A stretch of 64,000 bases of DNA from Theristus sp. LFF4_11. Its lineage: Eukaryota > Nematoda > Chromadorea > Monhysterida > Xyalidae. Below, one piece after another: positions 1 to 10,927 of this stretch. The notes below the pieces were generated by a model that searched no databases, had not been told where the DNA came from, and saw only the letters and a list, made by a program, of their open reading frames with translations. The DNA is taken from the NCBI GenBank assembly GCA_030248135.1, contig JASANC010000791.1, forward strand, positions 62,001-126,000. The letters run 5' to 3'. Each line of letters opens with the position of its first letter. Position 1 is the stretch's first letter. A program made the position numbers and the translations under genes.

Positions 1-3000
1 CCGTACTTCATTTTCCTGGCGCTCTGCGGCATGCCGCTGACGATGCTGGAGCTGTCCATTGGCCAGTTCGTCAGTCTCGGCCCGACGGCGTTGTTCCAGA
101 AGTTCTGCCCCATGTTCCAAGGTGTCTTTCATGATTGATTTTTTGAATCTGCGTGCTGTACCTCCATGTGTGCCATTATTTTCTGTCATGCGTGCTTCAG
201 GTCTCGGATGGACGCAGGTGCTGATCTCTGGCGTCTGCTGCGTCTACTACAACATCATCATCGCATGGACACTCTACTATTTGTACATGAGTTTTCGTCT
301 GACGTTGCCGTGGGCATCCTGTGGCAATTGGTTGGCTAATTCTAGAAATACAATCGATTGTCAATCGAAAGACCACTTTTGAAACTGTGAAATTTGACAA
401 TTTGTCTCAGGTGGAATACGGAATCGTGCGTGGAAGACATCACTGGCCGGTTGGATGCAGCAGCCAACTCCACGAATGCCACCAGCTATAAAGTGGCTGG
501 CCCGTCAAACGCAACTGGGTTGCTTCCGAATGATTCCATTTCCGACTCCAAACGCTACACGGCCAGCGAGGAGTTCTGGGTGTACGTTTTGTTCTATTTT
601 TTTCTAGGAACTATTTAGGGACTGTATAACACCTATTTTACTGGTCTGTGAAATATCCACCGATGCTCTTTTTTCATCTCACTCACAATTTGGACAGCAA
701 TTAGTTTAAGACATCTTTTTCAACCGTTCAAGCTTGTGAATCTCGAGTTTTGGGAAGACACATTTGCAAGTGCGCAGCGCAGCTTCTTGTGTGCAATCGA
801 TGCAATGATTGAATTATGCGTTACTCAGTGAGACGTCCGAGAGACAGAACGTCTATTGCGGTTCACTTCCACTGCAGTGACGCACAAGAACACCATAGCA
901 ACTTTTATTGTTAGAGATGTTCAGTTTTTCTTCATTCGCAACTTGCAACGCATGGGCGTGTTGTGTGACAGCGATGTGCGCTGCTGTGTTTACGTGCTTC
1001 GTTGCGCCCACCAACTGACGCGTGTTGCATGTATATCCATTGCATTCTCGCTGATGAGATCTATTATGTTACACCACACTGGAGGATTGAGATCACATCT
1101 CTCTGATGAATGATTGCAGGTCAAACGGGCGCCGCAGTGGAATACAAAACGTTGCTGTAGTCACTCACAGATTTAAAAACGTTTCACAAATTAAAGGGTC
1201 GTGCAACGATATACATGCATCTTGCAGTTAAAACAGCAGAGAAACAGAAATGAACAGTAAAAGCAGTTAGCTGCGTACCTAACAACAGGAGCAGCGCACG
1301 CATTCCAGCAAAGCAGGCCACTACGTATAGGTGCATGTAAAAATGCTCAAGGAATATTGGAGCGCTGTGGAACAGCAATTACATTTCTGTCTGTGCAGCT
1401 GAGCAAAGAAGTGTGTAGAGGTGTATTGTTCTACTACCGCTGCCACATCACAGGAGGTACGTGCTGCGTCTGTCCGACGGCATTGACAATCTGCAAGGCA
1501 TCCGTCCCGAGCTGGCCGTGTCGCTCGCAGCTGCCTGGCTGCTGATATTCGCCTGCCTGTTCAAGGGTGTCAAGTCCTCGGGACGAGTAAGTGATCATTT
1601 ATGCGCATGTCAAGCGTTCAAAGGTACATCATTATGCGAAACAGCGACTTCAACAAACATGTGACTAAAAGAAACAAATGTTTTTCAAATTTTTTAAACA
1701 CATATCATCTTTAAAGCCTAATAACTTTGTTGGGATAGCTTTTTGATTTCGATACGCTGCCCGGTGCTATCAAGGAAGGCTGTTACTAAACAGTTCCAGC
1801 CTGTCATCCCATCCCAAATCAGAGAACGCTTGGAATGCCGCGCGATAAGTAGTTTTATAGATACTAGCAAATTGACCCGTGCCTACGGCACGGTTAGCTG
1901 ATAAATACAACTATTATTTTTGAGTTGGTTTTCCCTTTTGACCTTGCCTACGACGCGGACTCAAAATGCATTGCATTTTGATTTTGAGCTGCTTTAACCG
2001 ACTGTTGTTGATTTACCATAGAAGTGATCGTTTACCCTAACCTAAGCCAGGCCTTTTAGAGTGTAAATGTCAAAAAGGCAACACTTCTGAACAATTGTTG
2101 CAAAACGCCAACTTTAGTCTTGATAAGTTGCTTTTTTCCCGGTTACTCTAACCTAAGCCAAGCCTTTTAAAGTTTAAATGACGAAAAATGCAAAACTTTT
2201 CTGAATATTCGCTGCAAAACGGCCACTTTTGTGTGGTATGTTTACTACTCTTACCTTTAACCCTAACGTTAGCCAAGGATTTTTGATAGAATGGAAATGA
2301 CAAAACAGCAACATTTTACTGAATACCCGTAGCAAAGCTCACCTAAGCCAAGCCTTTTAAAGTTTAAATGACGAAAAATGCAAAAACTTTTCTGAATATT
2401 CGCTGCAAAACGGCCACTTTTGTGTGGTATGTTTACTACTCTTACCTTTAACCCTAACCTTAGCCAATGATTTTTGATAGAATGGAAATGACAAAACAGC
2501 AACCACTACTGAATACCCGTATAAAAGCTCCCGCTTTTGTTTTGAATGTTTACTTCTTTTCCCCGCTTACCCTAACCTAAGCCAGTTCTTTTTGATCGCG
2601 TGCAACAAAAAGCAACACGTTTCTGAGTACCCATTGTGTAAAGCGGTCGCTTTTGTTTTGTTATGTTGCTTTTCTATACTAAGTGACGCATTTTCTATGA
2701 TTAAAAAAACAAATGAAGGAAAAAGCAACGATTTTCTACATTTTACTGAATACCCGTAGCAAAGCTCCCGCTTTTGTTTCGAATGTTTACTTTTTTCCCC
2801 GCTTACCCTAACCTAAGCCAGTTCTTTTTGATCGAGAGCAACAAAAAGCAACACGTTTCTGAGTACCCATTGTTTAAAACGGTCGCTTTTGTTTTGTCAT
2901 GCAGCTTTTCTGTCCTAAGTGACGCATTTTCTATGATAAAAAAAACAAATGAAGGAAAAAGCAACGATTTTCTACATTTTACTGAATACCCGTAGCAAAG

Positions 3001-6000
3001 CTCCCGCTTTGGTTTCGAATGTTTACTTCTTTTCCCCGCTTACCCTAACCTAAGCCAGTTCTTTTTGATCGAGTGCAACAAAAAGCAACACGTTTCTGAG
3101 TACCCATTGTGTAAAACGGTCGCTTTTGTTTTGTTATGTAGCTTTTCTATCCCAAGTGACGCATTTTCTATGATAAAAAACAAATGAAGCAAAAAGCAAC
3201 GATTTTCTAAATACTCGTTGTAAACAGCGGCTTTATAAAAAGTCTACCTTGTGAAAAGAGCGATTAACTTGCAAGCGATTGTTTAATAAACTCGTTTTTG
3301 TGAAAAAAAACTCCATCGTCTACAATGGGGTCCTTTTTGTTGTTGTTGTTGTTGTGATTTTTAGGCGATGTTTTTAGCCAGGGCTAACCCAGAGAAGCGT
3401 ACAGAACGCCATTGAGTAGGGCGCCCATCGAGTTTTCTCTGTCATTAAGTGCATATACACCCCTCGGCGGGGCTCGATCCCCCGAGCGCACAGACTGTAG
3501 TCTAACGCACTACCACCAGGCCACGAGGGTGACAATTCTGCAATTCTTACGATTATCTCGCTTGTTGGTTGTCGCTCTTGAGCAAAAGGCATCATGATTA
3601 CTAAAGAATGACGATTGAACTGTGCATATTGTCATTAGAAGATGGACTATGAGTATTCAGTCAGCATCAAGAAAAAAACACTGTTGCATACAAAATGTGA
3701 TTGTATCTTAACGGAAAGACCTTTTATATTTTTCATGTCATTAACCGATCCGATGAAAATATTTTAGAACCGAAATTGTGAACAGACAGACTTACTTAAT
3801 CAGTCAGCTCACACAGTAACTATCTTAGTATTATAGATTAGCTGACACAGGAGCAACAAATATTGCGAAAAACTGGCAAAATGTGTGTTGCACAAAGCCC
3901 TGAAATATCTAAATCAGTGTCAGCTACTGTCAGCACCTAAACCATGAGTGATATAAGAGAGCGTAACAGTGAAAATAATGAACGGATTTGAGCACCTCTC
4001 CACAGAAGCTCCTGAGAAGCGTTTTCGAGCCAAGGAAACATCAGCGACGTGTTTTCGCAACGTTTTTCGTGCTGTACGCCAAATTCTGGTGTTAAGACAC
4101 GGTCCTTTTCAGTTTGTTCTCTATTGTATCACTTATGATATGGTATCACTTGTGATATCAAGTATGATATCTTTTTTAGCGTGAGACTGTTGTTTTTGGG
4201 CCACTCTTTTCACCACCTCAAACGTTCTGCATAACTTCTCAGTGCGTTTCATTGTGTTACAGGTTGTCTATGTGACAGCAACGTTTCCGTATGTGGTGTT
4301 GGTGATTCTTTGTATCCGCGGAATCACGCTACCGGGAGCTTGGAACGGTATTTACTTTTATCTGGTACCAGAATGGTCAAAGTTGCTTGAATTGAAGGTT
4401 CGTATTACATTTCATGGTATTTCATGAAATGAATCATTAATCATGCTCATGCTTATATCACGTAGTTTGGCGACTTTTTATACAGGTCTGGATATCAGCT
4501 GCTTCTCAAATCTTTTATTCTGTTGGCGCCGCGTGGGGAGTGATGATCACCTTCTCATCGTTCAACAAATTCAACCACAATTGTTACCGGTAACAGTGCT
4601 GTCAACAACAAAAACAGCCGAACGCATTTCTCAAACGTTTTCCCTGATTTCAGTGATGCGATAATTCTTCCACTGATCAACTGTTTCTCGTCAATCTTTG
4701 CTGGCATCGTCGTGTTCTCAATCATTGGATTCATGGCCAATGAAGCGCAACAGGACGTTAGAGACGTCATCCAATCAGGTATTGGTGGATCATTGATGAA
4801 AAAGCATTGTGTTCGTCCTTTGATGGGTGGAGTACATTCATGAAAATTGTTCAGGTCCTGGACTGGCTTTCATCGTCTATCCGGAAGCTGTGACTCGTCT
4901 GCCGTTGTCGCCCGTTTGGTCAATTTTGTTTTTCCTCATGTTGCTGACAATCGGTGTCGATTCACAGGTAAACATACCGGTAATACTTAAAAATACCAAC
5001 TTACTACTTACGTAAACAAAAAAGCAGTTCAGCTTCTTCAAACAAATACCTCAAACTGTTGATACGGACGTTCAATGAAAAGTCTCGTTGCAGTTTGGCA
5101 TGTTCGAAACGATGATCACCGCATTTGTGGACACTTGGCCGAAACAGCTGCGCAAGCGGAAAACTTTGTTCACGTTCGTTGTCTGTGTGACCATGTTTTT
5201 CCTTGGACTACCGTGCGTCACAAACGTATGTCACATGTGTTTGACGACCTAGCTTCATCAATTTTCTTATTGTGCTACAAATCGTTGGTTTATTTCAATT
5301 TAGTAGAATGGCTGCTCCAAAGGACCAGCAAATTTTCAGGGCGGCATGTACGTGCTACAATTGATGGACTGGTACAGCGCAACGTTTGCTTTGATGTCGG
5401 CAGCTGGTATTGAATGCTTGTTGGTCGGTTGGAACTATGGTTAGTGTATTTTTCTCTTACATACCGCGATTGGTTGAACGCGTGAGTGCCACAAACCAAT
5501 CAACTTTTGAGGCTATGTATGTAGCAACGGTCAAATAGAACACAACGAATTGTTCTAAGCTAAAGGTTTTTGAGTCAAGGTAGTAGTTTTAAAAGTTAGT
5601 GGTTTAAAAGTTAGTAGAAATGCGAGTGACAGCACTATGCTACAACAGCACATAGCAGAAAATTTAGTGATACCGGTAATAAATGTTTCTCAGTGGTGTC
5701 AACGTAAGAACACGCAGTTTAATGTTTTTCGGCACATTGTTCGGTTGTTTCGTTTGCTGCAGGTTCCGATCGTTTCCTCGCCGACATGTGCCTGATGACA
5801 AAACGACATTCCATCCCCCGTTGGTGGCCGTTGTGCTGGCGATTTATAACGCCAACGCTGGTCACTGCGCTGTTGTTGTCGTCCATTATTGGGCACGTTT
5901 CAGTGACGTACGACAACTATCAATATCCGTCATACGCAATTGCAATCGGTTGGACTCTCGCCATGGTCGCGTTAATGCCGATACCGGTTTACATGATTTA

Positions 6001-6900
6001 TAACTTCATCATCAAATCGAAGGGATCTTTTCTTGAGGTACGCTGAAATTTTACGCCTTCACTTAATGTGTGACATACAAGTACACCTGTACAATGCACA
6101 GGGTGACTAAATAAAAACGTCAAAAAGTAAACGACTCGACTGGTATTCAAACTGAAGCAACATTTTGAGCTAAAACTTACAGCAATCAAAGAAGTTTTGT
6201 TGCCATTTCTTGTGTTCAAATTTCTTCTAACATCAGTTACTTGCAAAACTATAACAAAAAAACTTTGCACTGAAATTTAAAAAAAACTCGAAAAAACGAA
6301 AAAAACCGGTTTTTCAGTTTTTTACAACTATCAAAAGTTGCCTCTGAAAAAAACCTCAAAAGAAACGTTCATCGTTGTAGCTGAAATCTGAACACAACCA
6401 AATGGCAGGTGAAACTTCTTCGATTGCTGCAAGTTTCCGCTCGCGATGTTGCTTCAGTTGTGAACACAAGTTCAGCCGTTCACGTTTTTGACGTTTCCTT
6501 TCGATCACCCGAACATGCGAATGCGTTGTGTTCGCTTTGCTAACATTGCGCCACCGTGTGTGTGCAGCGTCTGGCGGAGTGCATGCGTCCACAGCCGGAC
6601 TGGGGTCCATCGCGGCTGATCGACCGCGTGCGTTTCCGCAAGTCGATGAACACGGTGGCCGGCCGTCAGCTGTACGTGCTCGGCGTCGAGAGGCAGGAGA
6701 ACGAGATGATCGAAATGGCCAAATGTCACCCGAGCTGCGCCGACCTGAGTCGCTTCGTCGAGAAGGCGCACGAGGAGGGCGAGGCGATCGACGTGCCCAT
6801 CCAGTACCACCCACGACCGCCGACATCGCCGCCGGCAGCGCCGAAGAGGTCGCAGGAACTACGCAATGCGAGTCGGCGAAGCAGGAGAAAATCAAAGTGA
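1..6900 (+). CDS. SLC6-family sodium/chloride-dependent neurotransmitter or amino-acid transporter (3' part, 12 exons)
   Basis: Plasma-membrane symporter that couples solute uptake to Na+ and Cl-. The window opens in-frame in TM2 ([19 protein letters not shown]), so the start and TM1 lie upstream. Exons with consistent phases: 1-121, 201-330, 411-581, 1454-1586, 4263-4397, 4486-4589, 4654-4778, 4855-4967, 5094-5225, 5340-5439, 5763-6037, 6568-6900, giving 623 visible residues and a TGA stop. Family landmarks are [17 protein letters not shown] (TM3), a glycosylatable extracellular loop with two cysteines (WASC and ESC, about residues 80-135), [24 protein letters not shown] (TM6 region), [18 protein letters not shown] and a long hydrophilic C-tail rich in Pro and basic residues. 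The TM6-7 sequence resembles glycine, proline and cationic amino-acid carriers more than GABA carriers, but the substrate cannot be fixed from sequence. Intron 1587-4262 is full of repeats, and the last intron holds an inverted-repeat element. Confidence 0.95.
1854..3840. repeat. Composite repeat block in an SLC6 intron (190-240 bp tandem units)
   Basis: Units containing CCCTAACCTAAGCCA recur tandemly. Three units begin near 2561, 2797 and 3034 (about 236 bp period), and a related pair starts near 2251 and 2442 (about 191 bp period). The left flank carries a GCCGTAGGCAC-type hairpin near 1876-1893 and the right flank a GAACAGACAGAC stretch near 3780, as seen in many animal interspersed repeats. 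A tRNA-like stretch lies inside. No protein-coding remnant was recognised. Confidence 0.75.
3446..3530 (-). repeat. tRNA-related sequence, probably a SINE head
   Basis: On the minus strand the sequence has a box-A-like TGGCCTGGTGGTAGTGCG, then a perfect T-arm (CGGGG, loop GATCGAG, CCCCG) and partial acceptor pairing (CCTCG with CGAGG). The anticodon arm does not fold with a 7-nt loop, so it is not called as a working tRNA gene. A shorter related piece (CGATCCTCCGAGCGCACAGA) lies near 31353 inside TGFBRAP1, which points to a dispersed tRNA-derived family. Confidence 0.5.
6099..6510. mobile_element. Non-autonomous inverted-repeat element in the last SLC6 intron
   Basis: The left end reads CAGGGTGACTAAATAAAAAC and the right end is the rough inverse (GTTTTTGACG ... 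GATCACCC). Just inside both ends is a motif with AACTGAAGCAACATTTTGAG. The same sequence family recurs at 12872-13333 in the astacin gene, so this is a dispersed family. It has no coding capacity. Confidence 0.65.
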
Positions 6901-8506
6901 ACGCGCACACTGACGCGCGCATTTCACTGTTAAACCTCGCATTACAGTATTCTTTATGAAACTGTTATTTTTTTCACATGTTGCTTGTAGTTAGATTTCG
7001 GCTCCATTTGATGACCAGAAGCTGTAATATCGCACACTTATGAACACACGTGTGAACATTTTTTGTCATTTTTTCAAGTCAAGTTTGTCACGTTTTTCTA
7101 AATTTGTTTCAGATAACAGTTATTCAAAACGAAGCATGAGCAACGCCCAAACTAATGTAAACTGAATTGATAGCTTCACTCTTACTTCATCCAACCTGCC
7201 ACTGCTCGCATCACCGAGCATGCATTGCTGTATCGTCTCACATTCCAATGTTTTCTATTTTTCTCCAGTCACTGCAGCAATTTAGGCCACGACTCCTGTC
7301 TGCAAGCTCTTCAGTTCTGCCCATTCACTGGTATTTGGAACTCTGCCAATTGCTCTTTGCTAACACAGCTTCCGGTAATACTTGGGTGCCCCACGAAGTT
7401 ACACTTGCTTGCAATTCTTGTCAGTATTACCCCGTAGATAGAAACAGAGACAATAGATGCACGTATTGTGGATTTATTCAAACGTGTCCGGACTAACGTG
7501 ACGTCATTTTATTTAAAAACGCCCGTTTGTCAAAGTACAGGCACTAAAATGTCAGTTTGGTGTGACTGATTCGACATTCACCATTTGTTTACGGGAAGAA
7601 ATCAGCTAAACGGATAGTCTGGTTTGCTGTGACGACAAGCGCATGTTTTGTGGCACATGACGTCATTTCAGTGGGACACGTTTAAAAAAATAGGCCATAC
7701 ATATGTGCACGCAAATCATGACTACAATTTGGCGTAAAGTGAATGAACTACATATTATTTGCTCATTTATGTTATTCCGATGATTCCTAATTCTTTGTTA
7801 AGTAGTGATCGTATAGTGTGTTTGAAGGAAAGCTCACTTTATGTGCGAATCGACGTTTTAAGGAACCATAATATAAGTACTATTTTAATGAAAGGACGGG
7901 TAAAATTGGCGAAGGCAGGCAGTTATCAATTTTTTGGGTTCTGCGACTCCGTGCGTTTGTAGGCGTAGAAAGGAAACTAGTTGTGATCTTTATGTGCCAA
8001 TTCACAATAGCGTAACTGACCCGGTCCTATTTAGGGGATTCGGATCACATTTACTGTTTACGTACCCATGTGCGCATTGAGTCTCGGGACCGAAATACAA
8101 GATTACAATATCTTATTATTAATTGATCTATTTTCGTGTTACGCCCGAATTTTTTTAATCCGTTCTCTAAAATGTTTGACGTTTTCAGTAATAAGTATTA
8201 CGACATCTTTATTTTTGTTTTCAATATTTGTGGTGACAATTTTACTTTATAGTTCTTGGACGGTTAAGTTTATGACTTTGTGTTCCAAAATTTCTAAATG
8301 CACCTTTTCTTTTTTAATTATAACCTGCTTAAAGTTGAGCTATCGTGCGTCCGTGCATCTGATAAATATTGTTAGATAAATAGTTAGACATGAAATGGTG
8401 TGTTAAATCCAAAACACTTTCTCAATCTGTTCGTTTTTGAATTACAACATTGTTTCGAAGTTATCACTATAAAGTTTAACTGAATTACCGTAGCACACAC
8501 GTGGCA
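6901..8506. other. Intergenic spacer between SLC6 and astacin genes
   Basis: The two genes converge here. The stretch is AT-rich and holds the two 3' untranslated regions by inference. An AT-rich open frame around 8068-8379 has no recognisable domain. I see no gene. Confidence 0.6.
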
Positions 8507-10927
8507 TCATTTACGCCAAGTACATTGACAATTATTGTAGTAATCGCAGACACACCTTGCACCTTTAGTAGCACACTCCTGCGCCTTCGCATAGTCACAT
8601 TCGTTTCCTCTGTTGCCTGAACAAAAGTTAACACAAAGCAAAATTCGATCACCGTTACAAACTGAAGTACATGTGAGCTCTTATTCGCTCTAGATGATCG
8701 GGTCCCTTAATTAACGTGAATCGTAGAGCATCATTGAGCTCTGTCAAGGGAACTCCGGCGAGTTGCAGATGTCGTTAGTACATTGCTACATTGCAGCTCG
8801 ACGCACGTGAAACGTCCCGGGACAAAACGCATCACTCATGTGGGAATCTTATTGTGAAGTTACCCGTGTTTTCTGCTGCACCGCGTTCGTTGGACGAATA
8901 GTAGCATGCACAAGAATTGTAATTGTCGCATCGACATAAGGCTCCCTGATTTGAGCACCGTTGAACTTCATAGTCGTTGCATTCTAAAGAGCAATTGTTG
9001 TAGTGACTTTTTCTGAACATGATCTCACTGATGCTGCGAGAACTAAATAAATGGCCATGACAACCGTTAGATTGTGCTGAGCCGTAATTTGTTGCCGAAT
9101 AGTCGCATCCACAATTGTTGTAGGCGTCGCATTTACATGAGGCTCCTTGGTATGAACACCGTTGAGTGTCAACATCGTTGCATCCTAATATTTTAATTAA
9201 AACCTAATAGTGCTGCAACAACAAAAAAGGCAACAAAGTCTGTATGTCATAACCAGTTTTACCGGTAGTTGCCGCTGAGCCGGAGTTCGTAGCTGAATAG
9301 TCGCATTCACAATTGTTGTAAGCGTCACACTCACATGGAACTCCTTGGTCTGCACACCGTTGAGAATCAACGTCATTGCATCCTGATATGGTAATCGAAT
9401 AAGAATAATGCTGTGACAACAAACCAACAAGGGATCGCATAGCCAAAATTACCGTTAGTTGGTGATGAACCGGAGTTTAAAACAGAATAGTCGCAATCAC
9501 AATTGTTGTAAGCGTCGCATTTACATGGAACTCTTTCGTATGAACACCGTCGAGTGTCAACGTCATTGCATCCTGATATTTCATGCGAGTCATAGTTCAG
9601 GGCGTTATATAAAAAACTACAATGGGGAATACTGCTCGTTCTTGAGTTTGGCATTCAACTTTTTTAAAGTTCTATCTGGAACACAGTTTATGAAAAATAT
9701 TGCTATTGATTATTGTGTCAAAATTTCATATTGACACTCATTGTCGACTTGTCAGTTTTTTAGACACCCTGCACAACGTACAGCACGAGCACACTGCAAA
9801 TGATCAGATATGCAGCTTGCTGATTAAACAAACTATATCGCTTCTACCATGGCACCCACAAGTTAGATAATGTCAACCAGCATGCCATGTCACGTTCAAA
9901 AGCCAGAATTTACAACATGTATGTTTTACAGCGGGACTGTAAAATTCAGGGCATTAGCTGATTGGCTGGTGCGTGACCCTGATCAGGTTCATACACGGGC
10001 CGTTCAAACTGCATTTCCTTTTTTTTAATTTTTCAATTTTATGAATCTGTGTTTGTTTGTTTGTTTCAATTTTTGTCCAATTTTTTTTCTGATTTTTCTG
10101 CATTTTATAAATCACCAACAAGTTTTGTCCACTAAAAATCCAAACAATCATCCACACAAACACTCAAACATCAAAAAATTCAAAAAAGGAAAATGCAATT
10201 TTAACGGCCCGTGTTTGAACCTGATCAGGGTCAGAAAGCACCCAATTACAATGTAGGTAAGGCCCTAAATTTTTCAGCCCGACTATATTTTAACCACAAA
10301 ATATGAAACGACCAGAATAGCTGCTAGTTTGTGTTGAGCCGAGGTTCACGGCAGAATAGTCGCATGCGCAATTGTTGTAGGCGTCGCATCTGCATGGGAC
10401 TCCATCTTTAGAGCACCGTTGAGTGTCAAAATCGTTGCATTCTGTTATGTGCATTATGATGACGATGAATTATTAGAAGTTAACTGGCAATTTTAAATAA
10501 CGCTTGCCAATCAGTGAAAAAAATCTAACAGTAATTTTCTTGCCTGAAGAACGAGACATTGGCAAGCTTGGTCTGAAGTTGCAATCACAAACGTGCTTTT
10601 CATAAGACTCGCAACCGACACCGAATATAGCGCACTCAGAGCGCTTTTATCCGCAGGCATTCATTTTAGCTCATATTTGAAAAAAAAACTCAATTGAATA
10701 TAACTGACATTTACGTCTGGTTATTTTAACATCACCTGGCTGTGGTGGGGCATAGCTCGCTCGTTCTTCTTCGGTTTGTTGTTGTTCTTTTTGGTCTGTG
10801 GGTGCGGAAGCGGGACGATTCGAGCTGTCGCTAGTGAGACATTCACATGCGCCATCAGACGTGCACGAGCAGTATTTTCCATCACGGTCGCACTGTTTTT
10901 GCTTCGCTTCGTCACATTCCAAAATAT
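8507..10927 (-). repeat. Tandem array of duplicated six-cysteine exons in the astacin gene
   Basis: The exons share acceptor-side start GATGCAA(C/T)GA and core DAYNNCxCDYSATNxGS. At least four (near 9580-9085 and 10441-10320) are close copies, while the first and last are diverged. Both ends are phase 1, so any exon can be added or lost without changing frame. Confidence 0.85.

Noticed and set aside
3446..3530. Functional tRNA gene
   Set aside because: T-arm and box A are good, but the anticodon arm does not fold correctly and the acceptor stem is incomplete.
8068..8379. Hydrophobic 103-codon open frame
   Set aside because: AT-rich composition explains the hydrophobic codons; no family resemblance.
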